DNA of 55,542 bases from Verrucomicrobiota bacterium (GTDB lineage: Bacteria > Verrucomicrobiota > Verrucomicrobiia > Limisphaerales > UBA9464). The stretch lies in the NCBI GenBank assembly GCA_025363585.1, contig JANYDN010000313.1, forward strand, positions 1 to 55,542. Direction: 5' to 3'. Shown here one piece after another: positions 8,368 to 16,889 of the stretch (position 1 is its first letter; the number at the start of each line of letters is the position of its first letter). The position numbers were made by a program, and so were the translations under genes. The notes under the pieces are model-generated. The model saw only the letters and a list, made by a program, of their open reading frames with translations. It had not been told where the DNA came from and searched no databases.

Positions 8368-11163
8368 CTACTCGAACCGCACGTGGAGCACGGAGAAGTC
8401 GTCGTCCAACGGGCGGTTGCCGTTCGTGAGCCGGGCCCATTCGAGGACGTCGGAGGGATTTTTCCACCGGCTCTTTTCCAATTCCGCCTCGAATTGGCGC
8501 AGCGTGACGGCACTGCCGTCGGCCCTCGCCACCTCGTACACGCCGTCGCTGATCACCATCAGCAACGCGCCGGGCGGCACCTGCGTGCGGCCGCCGTTGA
8601 AATGCGATTCCGCGCGGCAACCGATCGGCGGTCCCTCGGTCCGGAGCGGTTCGAGCGGACGGTCGCCGACGAAAAGATAGGACGGCGGATGTCCCGCGGA
8701 CGCGAAGCGCAGGCTGCGGTCGCGCCGGTCGAAGATCCCGTACCACGCGCTGAAATACTGGTTGTGGTGCGCTTCCATCGGGAACGCGCGGTTGAGTTCG
8801 CCGAGCACGGCGACGGGATCGGCGTATCCCGCGCCGGCGAATTGCGTCGAGCGAAGCGTGTTGAGCGCGGACACCGCGAGCAACGCCGCGCCCACGCCGT
8901 GGCCGCACACGTCGAGCAGGTAGATCGCCATCCGGTCGCCGTCGATCCAGTGGTAGCCGAACGCGTCGCCACCGAGTTGCGTGGAAGGCTGGAACGTCCA
9001 GTCGGTCCTCACCGGGGACGTCTCGAGCTTGGCGGGAAGGAGCGAGCGAAGGTAGGCCTCGGCCTCCGCGACCTCGCGGTGCAGTTGGGCCTGGCTCCGG
9101 GCGATGGCGACGTTCGCCTCGCGGAGCGCCCGGTTGGTGTTCACGAACTGGCGCGCGAGATGGAGCGACGCGCTCGCGACGAAGGCCGACATCCCGACCG
9201 GGAAAAGCCACGCGGATTGAATGTCGTCGAAGAAGATCGTGGCCTCGAGCGGCGCAAGGAACTGGCAGACGAAAAAGAACACGATGCCGCCGCCGATGAG
9301 CCGCGATCCGGGCTTGCGCGCGCGGTACGCCTGCCACGCGACGCGGAGCATCTCGATGACCACCGCGAACGAGATGAATAGCACGAGGACCTGGAGCCAT
9401 CCGGGCACGCCGCCCGTGTGCGATCCGAGCAGGATCCGGAGCGTGGCGAGGACGTACACGCCGCCGATGACCCAGAACCGGCGCGGCACGCGATGGGTGA
9501 AAACCGAGTACACCATCCAGAGCCCGTAAAGGTAGGAGAGGGCGAGCAGCGAGGGACCCATCCAGAGCTTCCAGCCGTCGGCACTCCCGCGCGTCCACTC
9601 GGTGACGAGCATCCCCGCCGCGCCGGTGCCCGTGAACAACGCGTAGATCCCGTCCGTGCGGTTGCGTCGCTCGCAGAGGAAAAAGAAGAAATGCAGCAGC
9701 GCGAACGACCCGAAGATGCCCGCGAACAACAGCGCGATCGCCTGGGTGCGCCGCGTGTACACCGACCGCAGCACCGCCGGCACGGGACGCTGGCGGATCA
9801 TGGCCTGCAGGCGCTCGGTATCCATGGTGGGATTCGCGCCGTTGTCCTCGAGCAACGCGGCGATCGCGATGGGCGATTGCGAGGTCAGGCTCCGCAGGCT
9901 GAACGCGATCCGCTGGCGCACCGCCGGATCCTGTTCGAAGGGCAGGGAACCGGCCAACGCCGCCGCCGCCTGGGGGAACGGACCCAACGCCGCGAGATCG
10001 TTGGCCGCCATCTCGCGCAGCCACGGTTCGCCGAGGCCGAGATCCGCCATCAACATCCGGACGAATTGGTTGGTCGACTCCGCGCTGGGCGGCCGCGGCG
10101 GAAGCACCAACGGGAGCGGGTGGATCTCGCCGGCCACGAGACGTATCGGCGGCGTCGAAACCCGTCCGGACGGATGCGTGACTTCGAGGCGGATGGGTTC
10201 GGAGGTGTCATAGACCGCCATGCGGAAAACCCCGGGGCCCGCGACGTCATGGGAATCCGGCGAGCCGTCGGTGCCCGTCCGTCCGGCCGCGACGACGCGT
10301 CCGTCGCGCGTCCGCACCCTCACGTGCGCGAGGTTGACCGGATGGCCGTCGGCCGCGCGGAGTTCGCCGGAAACAATCGCGGGATGGGCAAGGGTGTCGG
10401 CCGAGGGTCGTTCGAACGTCGCGTACCAGGGCTGCGAGGAGGAGCGCAGCGCGCGTCCCGTCACGATGTCGTCCAGCGTGCCGTCGAACGGCCATGCGGC
10501 GACGAGCCCGGATTCGCCGCGGGTCGGGCCGTGCTCGAGATCCTTGAGGATGTTCTCGCCGCTTCGCGCGCCGCGATACAGGCGGACGTCGGCGATCCCG
10601 CCGTTCAGCGAGGCGTTGGAATCGTCCCAGGAACCGCGAAGCAGGCGGGCGTCGCCGGGCGAACGGAGTTCCGCGAAACCGATGGGCACCGAGTTCGACG
10701 CGACGAGGAGGCCGTTGAAGTACAGTCGCATTCCCCGGTGCCCGAGGACCGCGGCCACATGGGCCCACTCGTTGGAACGGAGGAGACCGGAGACATGCAG
10801 GGCCGCCCGGTTGGTGCTGCCTTCCCACACCTCGAAGAGGACGTTCGGCGATCGCTCGTAGTGGGTGAGGTTGATCGAGTGGTTCCGCCGGCCGACGTCG
10901 AAGAAACGGGAGTAGTTGCCGAACTCGTCGAAGCGGATCCAGCCCTCGAACGTGGCCTCGGTGAGGCCCTCGAACAGGCGGACCGGCAGGTGCAGTTGCT
11001 GGCGTCCGTCGGCGACGAGATAACGGGTCGGCTCGGCGGCACGCGGCGCGTGGATCCCGGCCCCGAGGAGCAACCACAGGATCATCAGGAAAGGCCGGAC
11101 GGCGCGCACGCCGCGCACCTTGGCGGACGGAAACGCGTTGGGCAATGCGCCTTGGGAGGCCAT
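8368..11163 (-). CDS. Membrane receptor-like SpoIIE/PP2C phosphatase with N-terminal LamG-like domain
   Basis: N-terminal LamG/ConA-like region (VRLFEGLTEATFEGWIRF...RLYFNGLLVASN...GIADVRLYRGAR), multi-TM middle, C-terminal PP2C motifs (YLLDVCGHGVGAALLAVSALNTLRS, ASAGHPPSYLF, LLMVISDGVYEV). ATG at 11163 preferred over TTG at 11184. Confidence 0.85.
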   Translation of the reverse strand: MASQGALPNAFPSAKVRGVRAVRPFLMILWLLLGAGIHAPRAAEPTRYLVADGRQQLHLPVRLFEGLTEATFEGWIRFDEFGNYSRFFDVGRRNHSINLTHYERSPNVLFEVWEGSTNRAALHVSGLLRSNEWAHVAAVLGHRGMRLYFNGLLVASNSVPIGFAELRSPGDARLLRGSWDDSNASLNGGIADVRLYRGARSGENILKDLEHGPTRGESGLVAAWPFDGTLDDIVTGRALRSSSQPWYATFERPSADTLAHPAIVSGELRAADGHPVNLAHVRVRTRDGRVVAAGRTGTDGSPDSHDVAGPGVFRMAVYDTSEPIRLEVTHPSGRVSTPPIRLVAGEIHPLPLVLPPRPPSAESTNQFVRMLMADLGLGEPWLREMAANDLAALGPFPQAAAALAGSLPFEQDPAVRQRIAFSLRSLTSQSPIAIAALLEDNGANPTMDTERLQAMIRQRPVPAVLRSVYTRRTQAIALLFAGIFGSFALLHFFFFLCERRNRTDGIYALFTGTGAAGMLVTEWTRGSADGWKLWMGPSLLALSYLYGLWMVYSVFTHRVPRRFWVIGGVYVLATLRILLGSHTGGVPGWLQVLVLFISFAVVIEMLRVAWQAYRARKPGSRLIGGGIVFFFVCQFLAPLEATIFFDDIQSAWLFPVGMSAFVASASLHLARQFVNTNRALREANVAIARSQAQLHREVAEAEAYLRSLLPAKLETSPVRTDWTFQPSTQLGGDAFGYHWIDGDRMAIYLLDVCGHGVGAALLAVSALNTLRSTQFAGAGYADPVAVLGELNRAFPMEAHHNQYFSAWYGIFDRRDRSLRFASAGHPPSYLFVGDRPLEPLRTEGPPIGCRAESHFNGGRTQVPPGALLMVISDGVYEVARADGSAVTLRQFEAELEKSRWKNPSDVLEWARLTNGNRPLDDDFSVLHVRFE

Positions 11164-11173
11164 CGCGGGAGTT

Positions 11174-11211
11174 CCAAGTTTCAAGTTTCAAGTTTCAAGT
11201 TTCAAGTTTGG
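11174..11211. repeat. Heptanucleotide tandem repeat (AAGTTTC)n
   Basis: CCAAGTTTCAAGTTTCAAGTTTCAAGTTTCAAGTTTGG read directly. Confidence 0.95.
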
Positions 11212-11236
11212 CGGTCCGTCGCAGATTCGGAATCGA

Positions 11237-11914
11237 ATGAATGCAACGGGCCAACCAAACCGGCCGGGAATTGTCTCCATCGCCCGGATCTGGGCGACGC
11301 GCGACGCCGTGCGGCGCGGATGGGACTGCCTCGACGCGGCCGAAAGGCTCCGGGCGGACGCGTTTCGCAGCGAGCCCGCGCGGGATCTATTCGTGACGGC
11401 GCGGTCCGCGGTGAGGATGGGACTTGGCGCGTGGTTGGGCATCGCCGCCCGCGACGTGTGTCTGGTGGTTTCGCCGCGCGGAAAGCCGGAGTTGGCGCAG
11501 ACCGGCGGGACGACGGGATGGCACTTCAATGTCGCGCATTCGGGGACGCTGGCCGTCGTCGCGTTCGCCCGGGGCTTTCCGGTGGGCATCGACGTCGAGT
11601 CGATGGCATCGATTCCGGAACACGAAACCGACGCGTTGGCCGCAACCCATTTTTCGGAAGGCGAACGACGCGAGTGGCACGAATCGCAAGGCACGGGAAT
11701 CGTCGCGGGATTCCTCCGGGTCTGGACGCGGAAAGAGGCGGTGCTGAAAGCCAGTGGCGAAGGATTGGTGGACGATCTCGCGGGCGTGGATACGTCGCGG
11801 CGCCCGCGGGTGCTCGGGAAATGGGACGTCCGCGAGATCGAGATGCCGCCGGGTTACGTGGGTTCGGTCGCGGCGGCCGGAACGGATTGGGATGCCGCTT
11901 GGGCGAGGGAATGA
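11237..11914 (+). CDS. 4'-phosphopantetheinyl transferase, Sfp/Gsp type
   Basis: WHFNVAHSGTLAVVAF, VGIDVESM, FLRVWTRKEAVLKASGEGL signature motifs. Confidence 0.88.
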   Translation: MNATGQPNRPGIVSIARIWATRDAVRRGWDCLDAAERLRADAFRSEPARDLFVTARSAVRMGLGAWLGIAARDVCLVVSPRGKPELAQTGGTTGWHFNVAHSGTLAVVAFARGFPVGIDVESMASIPEHETDALAATHFSEGERREWHESQGTGIVAGFLRVWTRKEAVLKASGEGLVDDLAGVDTSRRPRVLGKWDVREIEMPPGYVGSVAAAGTDWDAAWARE

Positions 11915-11976
11915 GCGTCAAATCCGGATGTTGGATTGCAACGGCCCCTCCGGTTTGGCAGGAAAGGCGGACTTCT

Positions 11977-13440
11977 ATGCGTTCGTCGTTGCTCGCGCTG
12001 GCGTTGGCCGCGCTTTTTGTCGTCGGATGTCACCGCGAGGACGGCGGCAAGGACGGCGCCGTCGTCGCCCGCTGGCGGTTCCGCGGCGTCGAGTTTTTGG
12101 GCAACGAATCCCGGATTCCCCAGTTGAAGGCGGCGCTCGCGTTGCCCGAGGCCGCCTTGGTCGGGCCCCGTGCGGCGACGAATATCGCCGCGGCATTGGT
12201 GCAACGGTTGACCGGCACGACGAACGCCTCGCTCGGCGCGCAGTTGCATCCGTTGGTCCAGGCGCTCGCGCGCCACGAATCGGCGGGAGAGATCGCGGCG
12301 GGCGGATGGTCGCTGGCGGTGAAAGTGCCGGCCGCGGAATCGACGGCCGCGGGGAATTCCGTGATGTCGTTGCCCCGTATGCCGGGACAAGCCGCCGGCG
12401 TTCCCGCCGTCCAGTACACCAACGGCTGGATCCTGGCGGGTTCGACCGCCGCGTGGATAGGCCGCGCCGCCGCGCTTCCGCCGCTGGCAAACGACCGGAT
12501 GTTGTCGGGTGATTTCGATCTCGCGGTGATCGGCAACTCGGACCCGAAGCATTGGCCCAAGGTTCACCTCGAGGCGTTCGCCACGAACGGTATGGTCCGC
12601 ACCTCCGGACGCCTGGTGTTCGCGTCGGCCCCGATGGGCTCGTTGCCCGAATGGAAAATCCCGGACACCCTGATCCACGACCCGATCATCCAGTTCACGA
12701 CCGCGCGCGGCATCGATGGATTCGTCGCGGCCAATCCGTGGTTCCAGACCCTGTCCGGCGGCACCGCTCCCGCGCAGACGACGGTCTGGTCGCAGCCCGA
12801 GGTTCCCTTCCGAACCTGGTTTTCGGCACCGGTCGAGGACGGACCGGCGCGCATCGCGAAGGTCCAGGAATCCCTCGACAAGCGTTTGGGCACCAACCCG
12901 CCCGCGGGCGAATACCGCGGCGTCACCGTCCTCAACACCAACAAGACCGCGGTGGCGGTCTATGATCCGGTCGCGGTGAAAGGGTTGCTCCCTTCGGTCA
13001 GCACGGCGCGGCAGAAGGAACAGGATTTCCTCGTCACCAGCATCATTCGTCCGTCGAAGAGCACGAACCCGATGCCCGTGGAATTGCTGGGGGAACTAAA
13101 CACGCCCGATCTCGTTTACTACGACTGGGAGATCACGGCCGAGATGTACTCCCACTGGAACGTGTTGTTCCAATACAACAACTTGATCCGCGGCATCAAG
13201 GCCAACGCCTTCCAGCCCCGCGCGTACAACTGGATCGCCGCCGCCGCGCCGAAGTTCGGGAATTCGGTGACCACCGTCCGTCGCGTTTCCCCGACCGAGT
13301 TCGACTTGTCCCGAAGCTCCAGCGCAGGATTGACCTCGCTCGAGTGGGTTCTCCTCACCCGGTTCCTCGACGGTCCGATCGTCACCCAGCACGGCGGGGC
13401 CCAGATGCCGGTTCCCGGATTGCCCGCGCCCCATCCCTGA
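11977..13440 (+). CDS. Predicted lipoprotein of unknown function
   Basis: MRSSLLALALAALFVVGC lipobox; continuous 487-aa frame; upstream extension of the ORF to 9418 is antisense to the phosphatase and rejected. Confidence 0.7.
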   Translation: MRSSLLALALAALFVVGCHREDGGKDGAVVARWRFRGVEFLGNESRIPQLKAALALPEAALVGPRAATNIAAALVQRLTGTTNASLGAQLHPLVQALARHESAGEIAAGGWSLAVKVPAAESTAAGNSVMSLPRMPGQAAGVPAVQYTNGWILAGSTAAWIGRAAALPPLANDRMLSGDFDLAVIGNSDPKHWPKVHLEAFATNGMVRTSGRLVFASAPMGSLPEWKIPDTLIHDPIIQFTTARGIDGFVAANPWFQTLSGGTAPAQTTVWSQPEVPFRTWFSAPVEDGPARIAKVQESLDKRLGTNPPAGEYRGVTVLNTNKTAVAVYDPVAVKGLLPSVSTARQKEQDFLVTSIIRPSKSTNPMPVELLGELNTPDLVYYDWEITAEMYSHWNVLFQYNNLIRGIKANAFQPRAYNWIAAAAPKFGNSVTTVRRVSPTEFDLSRSSSAGLTSLEWVLLTRFLDGPIVTQHGGAQMPVPGLPAPHP

Positions 13441-13446
13441 CGTCCG

Positions 13447-14187
13447 ATGCTCAAACTTGGCGTCAACATCGACCACGTCGCAACCGTCCGTCAGGCGCGT
13501 TACCGCGGACTCGACGACGGGGAACCCGATCCGGTTGCCGCCGCGTTGATGGCCGAGGAGGCCGGCGCGCACGGGATCACGGCCCACCTGAGGGAGGACC
13601 GCAGGCACATCCTCGATCGGGACGTCCGCCGGTTGCGCGAGCGGATCCGCACGCGCCTGAACCTCGAGATGGCCATCGTCCCGGAGATCGTCGAGTTCGC
13701 CCTCGGGGTGCGTCCGGACATCGTCTGCCTTGTCCCGGAACACCGGCAGGAAGTCACCACCGAGGGCGGCTTGAACGTCGTCGGGAATCTTGCCTCCATC
13801 GGCGAGGCTTGCGGTCGTTTCGCCGGCGGCGGCATCGAGGTTAGCCTTTTCATCGATCCCGATCCCGCGCAGATCGACGCCGCCGCGCGGTCCGGCGCGC
13901 AATTCATCGAACTCCACACGGGCGCCTACGCGGCCCAGTTCGCCCGCAAGCGCGAACGCAACGTCGAGATCGAGCGCTTGGTCGCCGCCGCGCGCCAGGC
14001 GCACGGACTCGGGCTCCGCGTGAACGCCGGACACGGGTTGACGGTGGAAAACGTGCCGCTGCTCCACGTGGTCCCGCACCTCGAGGAGTTGAACATCGGG
14101 CACACCCTCGTCAGTCGCGCCGTGTTCGTCGGATTGGCCCAGGCCGTCCGCGAGATGCTCGCGGCGATGGCGGGATATCCCGGCTGA
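13447..14187 (+). CDS. pdxJ: Pyridoxine 5'-phosphate synthase
   Basis: [18 protein letters not shown]..., [36 protein letters not shown]. Confidence 0.97.
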   Translation: MLKLGVNIDHVATVRQARYRGLDDGEPDPVAAALMAEEAGAHGITAHLREDRRHILDRDVRRLRERIRTRLNLEMAIVPEIVEFALGVRPDIVCLVPEHRQEVTTEGGLNVVGNLASIGEACGRFAGGGIEVSLFIDPDPAQIDAAARSGAQFIELHTGAYAAQFARKRERNVEIERLVAAARQAHGLGLRVNAGHGLTVENVPLLHVVPHLEELNIGHTLVSRAVFVGLAQAVREMLAAMAGYPG

Positions 14188-14189
14188 AC

Positions 14190-14567
14190 ATGGTCCTCGG
14201 GGTGGGCATCGATGTCGTCGAGGTGACGCGGATCCGCGCGGCGTGGGAACGCCACGGGGCCCGGTTCATGGAACGGATCCTGGTTCCCGCGGAGCTCGCG
14301 TACTGTGCGTCGCAACCGGACCCCGCCCCCTCGTTGGCAGCGCGGTTCGCCGCGAAGGAAGCGGTGAGCAAGGCCTTTGGGACCGGCATTGGCGGGCAAT
14401 TGGGTTGGCACGACATCGAGATCCTCCGCCTCGAGTCCGGGCAACCCTCCGTGCGTTTGCTCGGGAAGGGCGCCGAACTGCTGTCGGCGCGCGGCGGCCG
14501 GACCGTCCACGTCAGCCTCACCCACGCGGTCGCCTACGCCGCGGCGGTGGCGGTCGTCGAGGGCTAG
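14190..14567 (+). CDS. acpS: Holo-[acyl-carrier-protein] synthase
   Basis: GVGIDVVEVTRIRAAWERHGARFMERI, SLAARFAAKEAVSKAFGTG, HVSLTHAVAYAAAVAVVE; follows pdxJ. Confidence 0.95.
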   Translation: MVLGVGIDVVEVTRIRAAWERHGARFMERILVPAELAYCASQPDPAPSLAARFAAKEAVSKAFGTGIGGQLGWHDIEILRLESGQPSVRLLGKGAELLSARGGRTVHVSLTHAVAYAAAVAVVEG

Positions 14568-15610
14568 GCTCCCGGATCCCGGCCGTTCGGCGTGGCAACC
14601 GACTCGTGCCGCTCGATGCGCTTCCGCAGTTTCTCGAGGGCAATGTTCTGCAGTTGGCGGATGCGTTCGCGGGTGACGCCGAGCTTGCGCCCGATCTCGT
14701 CCAGCGTTCGTTCGGGCCCGCCGTCCAAACCGAATCGCTCCCGAAGGATCGACAACTCGCGGGGGGCGAGCACGCCGAGGAAAGCCCGTACCATCTCGTG
14801 GGTCGTGCGCTCCTCGAGGGCGCGGAAGGGATCGGGTTGCGATTCGTCGGGCACGACCTCGCCCAACCGGCTGGAATCATCGTCTCCCAGGGGTTGGTCG
14901 AGCGACGTGGTCCGCATCGAGGCCCGCTGCCACATCCGTACCTTCCGCAGGGACACGCGGAGTTCCCCGGCGATTTCCTCGTCGGACGGTTCGCGCCCCA
15001 AGAGTTCGTGGAGCTCGACCGCGACGCGACGCATCCGGGAGAGCTTGTCGACCAGATGGACCGGCAGCCGGATCGTTTTCGACTGGTTGGCCAGGGAGCG
15101 TTTGACCGACTGCTTGATCCACCACGACGAGTAGGTGGAAAACTTGCCGCCCTTCGCGGGATCGAATCGCTCGACCCCTTTCATCAGGCCGATGTTGCCC
15201 TCGTTGATGAGGTCGAGAAGGGGAAGCCCGAGTCCCTCGTAGTCGCGGGCGATCTTCACGACGAGGCGAAGGTTGGCGCGGATCATGTGTTCGCGGGCGG
15301 CCATGTCGCCGCGTTTGATCCTGGCCGCCAGATCGATCTCTTCCTGGAGGGTGAGCAACGGAATCTCCGCGGCGTCGCGAAGGTACGCGGAGAGCGCGCT
15401 CCGGGGTTCCGCGGGAAGGTTGGCCGTTGGATCGGGGGCAATGTCCACGCGCGGTATCACGATCGAATTCGCCGACACCCGCGCGCCATGCGCACCGGGC
15501 TTCACCGGCTTCGCCCGGGTCATTGCCGATCCAACGGTGGACCGGCCACGGGACATGCGTGGTTTGGCGGGCGACCGGCGCTTCAAAATGGTGGCAGTAG
15601 GGCGAGGCAT
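14564..15610 (-). CDS. RNA polymerase sigma-70 family factor (RpoD/SigA-RpoS-like)
   Basis: Regions 2-4: EHMIRANLRLVVKIARDYEGLGLPLLDLINEGNIGLMKGVERFDP, KFSTYSSWWIKQSVKRSLANQSKTIRLPVHL, TLDEIGRKLGVTRERIRQLQNIALEKLRKR. Confidence 0.95.
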   Translation of the reverse strand: MPRPTATILKRRSPAKPRMSRGRSTVGSAMTRAKPVKPGAHGARVSANSIVIPRVDIAPDPTANLPAEPRSALSAYLRDAAEIPLLTLQEEIDLAARIKRGDMAAREHMIRANLRLVVKIARDYEGLGLPLLDLINEGNIGLMKGVERFDPAKGGKFSTYSSWWIKQSVKRSLANQSKTIRLPVHLVDKLSRMRRVAVELHELLGREPSDEEIAGELRVSLRKVRMWQRASMRTTSLDQPLGDDDSSRLGEVVPDESQPDPFRALEERTTHEMVRAFLGVLAPRELSILRERFGLDGGPERTLDEIGRKLGVTRERIRQLQNIALEKLRKRIERHESVATPNGRDPGA

Positions 15611-15671
15611 GCGGTGGATCCGGTGGTTCCGCCGTGGTCCGAAACCCGTTGCCCACGGCGGCGTGGGGATT

Positions 15672-15689
15672 TGTCTAACAAATGTATAA
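15672..15689. promoter_or_regulatory. Candidate operator: TGTCTAA and TGTATAA direct repeats, 11-bp spacing
   Basis: TGTCTAACAAATGTATAA read directly; starts at 15672 and 15683, within an AT-rich patch upstream of the sigma gene. Confidence 0.5.
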
Positions 15690-15804
15690 TCATTTGCCAA
15701 GTGTCGAATGAGCGACGGCGCGGCGGGGATGGATGCTTTTTCCATGAAATCATCGGAGTTTTAATCAGCGTGTCGAACGCCGGGAACGCAAAACCGGGAT
15801 TGCA

Positions 15805-15822
15805 TGTCTAAGTTGTGTCTAA
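15805..15822. promoter_or_regulatory. Candidate operator: two TGTCTAA direct repeats, 11-bp spacing
   Basis: TGTCTAAGTTGTGTCTAA read directly; starts at 15805 and 15816, just upstream of ATG 15834. Confidence 0.5.
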
Positions 15823-15833
15823 TATACAGGGGC

Positions 15834-16763
15834 ATGCCCGAGGTTCGCCACTCCATCAAGTTCGTGTCCCTGCGCACGGGCCTGAGCCCGCACGTGATAC
15901 GGGTTTGGGAGAAACGCTACGGCACGGTCACGCCGGGACGGTCCGACGGGAACCGGAGGCTCTATCGCGCGGCCGACATCGATCGGTTTCGTCTGCTCAA
16001 GCAGGCGACCGACGCGGGACACGGCATCGGCGGGATCGCGCGGTTGCCGACCGAAAAATTGCGACGCTTGGTATCGGAGCATCTTTTCGGCAACGCGAAG
16101 GTCGGTGTCCCCGCATCCACGCCGGACGCGGATTCCGTTTCGGCCGCCGCGCGCGGGGCGGTGGTGGCGATGGATGGCGAGGCATTGGAGGTCGTCCTGG
16201 AGAAGGGATCGGTGGCGCTCGGCCAGATGCGGCTGATTTCCCAGGTGATCGTCCCGCTGGTCGAACGCATCGGGGACGACTGGCGCGCCGGAACGTTGAA
16301 GGTGGCCCACGAACACATCGCGACCGCCGCGATCCGGTCCTTTCTGGGACTCTCGTCGCGCCAGATGATGTTGCACCCGTCTGCCCCGTGGCTGGTGGTC
16401 GGGACGCCGGCCGGACAAGTGCATGAAATCGGCGCGGTGCTGGCGGCCGCGGTGGCGCGCTCGTTCGGATGGCACGTGGCCTACGCGGGTCCGAGCTTGC
16501 CGGCGGAGGAGATCGTTTCGGCTGCGTTGGCCCGGCAAGCGGTGGCGGTCGCGCTGTCCATCGTCCACCCCTCCGACGATCCGGAATTGCCCGCGGAACT
16601 AAAGCGCCTCCGCCGACTGTTGCCCGCCGGCATTCATCTGGTCGTCGGAGGCCGCGCCAGCGCGGCTTACGCCAAGTCGCTGGCGGCGTGCGGCGCGTCG
16701 CTCGTCGAGGATCTGGAGCAGTGGATCGTCACGCTGGATCGGTTGCGGGACCGGCCGGTTTGA
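15834..16763 (+). CDS. MerR-family regulator with cobalamin-binding domain (CarH/LitR-like candidate photoreceptor)
   Basis: MerR HTH (SIKFVSLRTGLSPHVIRVWEKRYGTVTPGRSDGNRRLYRAADIDRFRLL), four-helix region with W-RAGTLKVAH-EH (W-x9-EH), B12 domain with GQVHEIGAVLAAAVARSFGWHVAYAGPSLP. ATG 15834 preferred over 15804. Confidence 0.88.
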   Translation: MPEVRHSIKFVSLRTGLSPHVIRVWEKRYGTVTPGRSDGNRRLYRAADIDRFRLLKQATDAGHGIGGIARLPTEKLRRLVSEHLFGNAKVGVPASTPDADSVSAAARGAVVAMDGEALEVVLEKGSVALGQMRLISQVIVPLVERIGDDWRAGTLKVAHEHIATAAIRSFLGLSSRQMMLHPSAPWLVVGTPAGQVHEIGAVLAAAVARSFGWHVAYAGPSLPAEEIVSAALARQAVAVALSIVHPSDDPELPAELKRLRRLLPAGIHLVVGGRASAAYAKSLAACGASLVEDLEQWIVTLDRLRDRPV

Positions 16764-16829
16764 AGACGCTTCGTCGTCCGGTGGACGGGCCCTCAATGCT
16801 GCGTGAGGTCCAAAGGCAATCCCACGCGG

Positions 16830-16862
16830 GAAACAAAAAGGGCGGGGATGAACTCCCCGCCC
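16830..16862 (-). terminator. Rho-independent terminator for fba
   Basis: Minus strand: GGGCGGGG-AGTTCAT-CCCCGCCC-TTTTTGTTT. Confidence 0.85.
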
Positions 16863-16889
16863 GATGCGAAAATCAACGGCCGGCTTCGG

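Noticed and set aside
9418-13440. 1340-aa plus-strand ORF
   Set aside because: Only the 11977-13440 part looks like a real gene; the upstream portion is antisense to the phosphatase and overlaps the PPTase in another frame
14564-14570. Tail-to-tail overlap of acpS and the sigma gene as a regulatory antisense device
   Set aside because: Only a 4-bp stop-codon overlap, common between convergent genes
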